The position numbers and the translations under genes are program-made. Below are positions 6,314-7,356 of a DNA stretch of 7,356 bases, in pieces. The DNA lies in assembly GCA_025356795.1 (NCBI GenBank), contig JANXRR010000593.1, positions 1 to 7,356 on the forward strand, given 5' to 3'. Source of the stretch: Bacteroidia bacterium (GTDB lineage Bacteria; Bacteroidota; Bacteroidia; Cytophagales; Cyclobacteriaceae). The notes below the pieces were generated by a model. The model did no database searches. It was given only the letters and a program-made list of their open reading frames with translations, and was not told the origin of the DNA. The first letter of the stretch is position 1; the number at the start of each line of letters is the position of its first letter.

Positions 6314-7356
6314 ATGATTGCACAGCAAAGAAAAACATATGACACTCGGGTAAAATACCTCGTGATGAAAGGATTGTTACCAGACTTGTACCGAAAACAA
6401 ATTCACAAGAGTTTAATCAGCAAATGGAAACGTGAGTCGCCAGAGAAATACACTGGCTATGAGCTTAACGACAACATTGAAGAGCTTTATGAGTTGATGA
6501 AAAAAATCTCAGAAGACCAAAGATTGCTAAGAACGATTAAGGCATTTTACAGAGTAAACAAAACTCTGAAAGACATCATCGGAATAGGAAGTGATTACAT
6601 CAAGAGGATTAAAGACTTTAAACACCAAATCGTTGAGACCATTCAACGCAATAAGAAAACTATCGGCATAAAGCGAGGAATTAAACTTTTCGGAATCAGC
6701 CAAAGCACGTACAGAATCTGGGCAATGGAATCGTTCTTCCGTTGTGGACAATCTCTTTCTAAACTTTGCAGCTCAGCTTATCCGCAACAACTGACGGTAA
6801 AGGAAGTCCACAAAATGCACCGAATACTTTCAAGTCCGGAGTACATTCATTGGCCGATAATTTCAGTTGCGTACCATGGAATGAGAGAAGGAATTTTGAA
6901 AGCCCATCCCAATACTTGGTACAAATACGCGAGACTGATGAAACTGAAAAGGAAGAAATTTAAAAAGCCAAAGAAGGACTACGATGAAGGACTTCGGGCA
7001 GCGGCACCAGACGAGAAATGGCACGCGGACATAACGGAATTCAAAACGGCAGACGGAAGAACTTCTTACATCTATCTGGTCATGGACAATTTTTCACGTT
7101 ACATTACCTCGTGGCGCATTGCGGACAAGGTGTGCGCAAAAGTGAGAATTGAAACATTTGAGGAAACAATCATCAATGCTGGAATAGAACCCAATCAAAA
7201 AGAGAAAACAGAATTGATTGTGGACGGTGGAACAGAGAACAATAACAAAGCAGTGACGACTTTACTTCAAAAGTATCCCGTGAACAAATTAGTAGCCATG
7301 AAAGATATTTTGAAATCAAACTCAATGATTGAATCACTAAACAAAATAATCAAATA
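6314..7356 (+). CDS. DDE transposase with rve-type integrase core (3' end outside window)
   Basis: An uninterrupted frame of 347 codons runs from the ATG at 6314, directly after an in-frame TAG, to the window edge. Residues 1-210 are basic and helical, probably for binding the element ends. The catalytic core follows, with D239 in WHADITEF, then VMDNFSR (256-262), D304 in VDGGTEN, and E340 in SMIESLNKIIK. The second D and the E are separated by 35 residues (DD35E), and K347 lies seven residues after the E, as in IS3-type enzymes. All three catalytic acids are present, so the core looks active. It is a single frame, unlike the two-frame orfA/orfB layout of classic IS3 elements, so I would not assign it to IS3 itself; IS481-like or an unclassified rve group is possible. 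The remaining C-terminus is not visible. Confidence 0.88.
   Translation, partial: MIAQQRKTYDTRVKYLVMKGLLPDLYRKQIHKSLISKWKRESPEKYTGYELNDNIEELYELMKKISEDQRLLRTIKAFYRVNKTLKDIIGIGSDYIKRIKDFKHQIVETIQRNKKTIGIKRGIKLFGISQSTYRIWAMESFFRCGQSLSKLCSSAYPQQLTVKEVHKMHRILSSPEYIHWPIISVAYHGMREGILKAHPNTWYKYARLMKLKRKKFKKPKKDYDEGLRAAAPDEKWHADITEFKTADGRTSYIYLVMDNFSRYITSWRIADKVCAKVRIETFEETIINAGIEPNQKEKTELIVDGGTENNNKAVTTLLQKYPVNKLVAMKDILKSNSMIESLNKIIK

Larger units (their letters stand above)
6282..7356 (+). mobile_element. Insertion sequence, left part (right end outside window)
   Basis: The DDE transposase gene that runs off the window identifies an insertion sequence. The left boundary is not fixed: it lies somewhere between 6205 and 6313, and the start given is a placeholder. 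The right end is out of view, so terminal inverted repeats and target duplication cannot be tested. Confidence 0.55.

Noticed and set aside
6527..6963. Two short frames (minus 6527-6751 and plus 6766-6963) in the transposase region
   Set aside because: Both lie in other frames of the open transposase frame from 6314, which has complete catalytic motifs; neither shows a family signature.
1..7356. CRISPR array, tRNA or rRNA gene
   Set aside because: No regularly spaced repeats, and no cloverleaf or ribosomal RNA segments, were seen on either strand.

Overview
The window looks like an accessory defence locus from a member of the Bacteroidota. The reasons are an AT-rich composition, genes that start without clear Shine-Dalgarno sequences, stop/start junctions of the TAATG and TGATG type, protein families common in that phylum, and a GC-rich palindromic repeat of a kind I recall from Bacteroidota genomes (recall, not checked). 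I cannot name the genus. All genes are on the + strand.

Positions 2-1159 are the 3' end of a type I restriction gene, hsdR. A 125-base gap follows. It holds two 25-base imperfect palindromes that share the core TACAAA(T/C)TGTA. The first lies in a 36-base segment that recurs, with 33 of 36 bases identical, inside the next gene. That gene (1285-2142) encodes a BRO-N/DinD-like protein. It is joined by a one-base overlap to hsdM (2142-3737), which is joined the same way to hsdS (3737-4879). The order is therefore R - bro - M - S. hsdM carries an in-frame GC-rich palindromic repeat just after its S-adenosylmethionine-binding motif.

Thirty bases after hsdS come two more genes, again joined by a TAATG overlap. 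One encodes a DUF2188-like N-terminus fused to a CFI-box C-terminal domain (4910-5440). The other encodes an AbiGi-family abortive-infection protein (5440-6204). The usual AbiGii partner is not in the window, so this pair is the best candidate for an under-described defence module. It may be transcribed with the restriction-modification genes.

A short spacer follows, with a GC-rich patch, a doubtful 25-codon reading frame and a terminator-like hairpin. The window ends inside a DDE (rve-type) transposase gene (6314 to beyond 7356), the visible part of an insertion sequence whose ends I cannot fix.

The likely division of labour is as follows. HsdM and HsdS methylate a split recognition site, and HsdR cuts DNA that lacks the mark. 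The BRO-like protein may act in regulation. The last two genes may be a back-up abortive-infection or toxin-antitoxin layer. The last two statements are inference.
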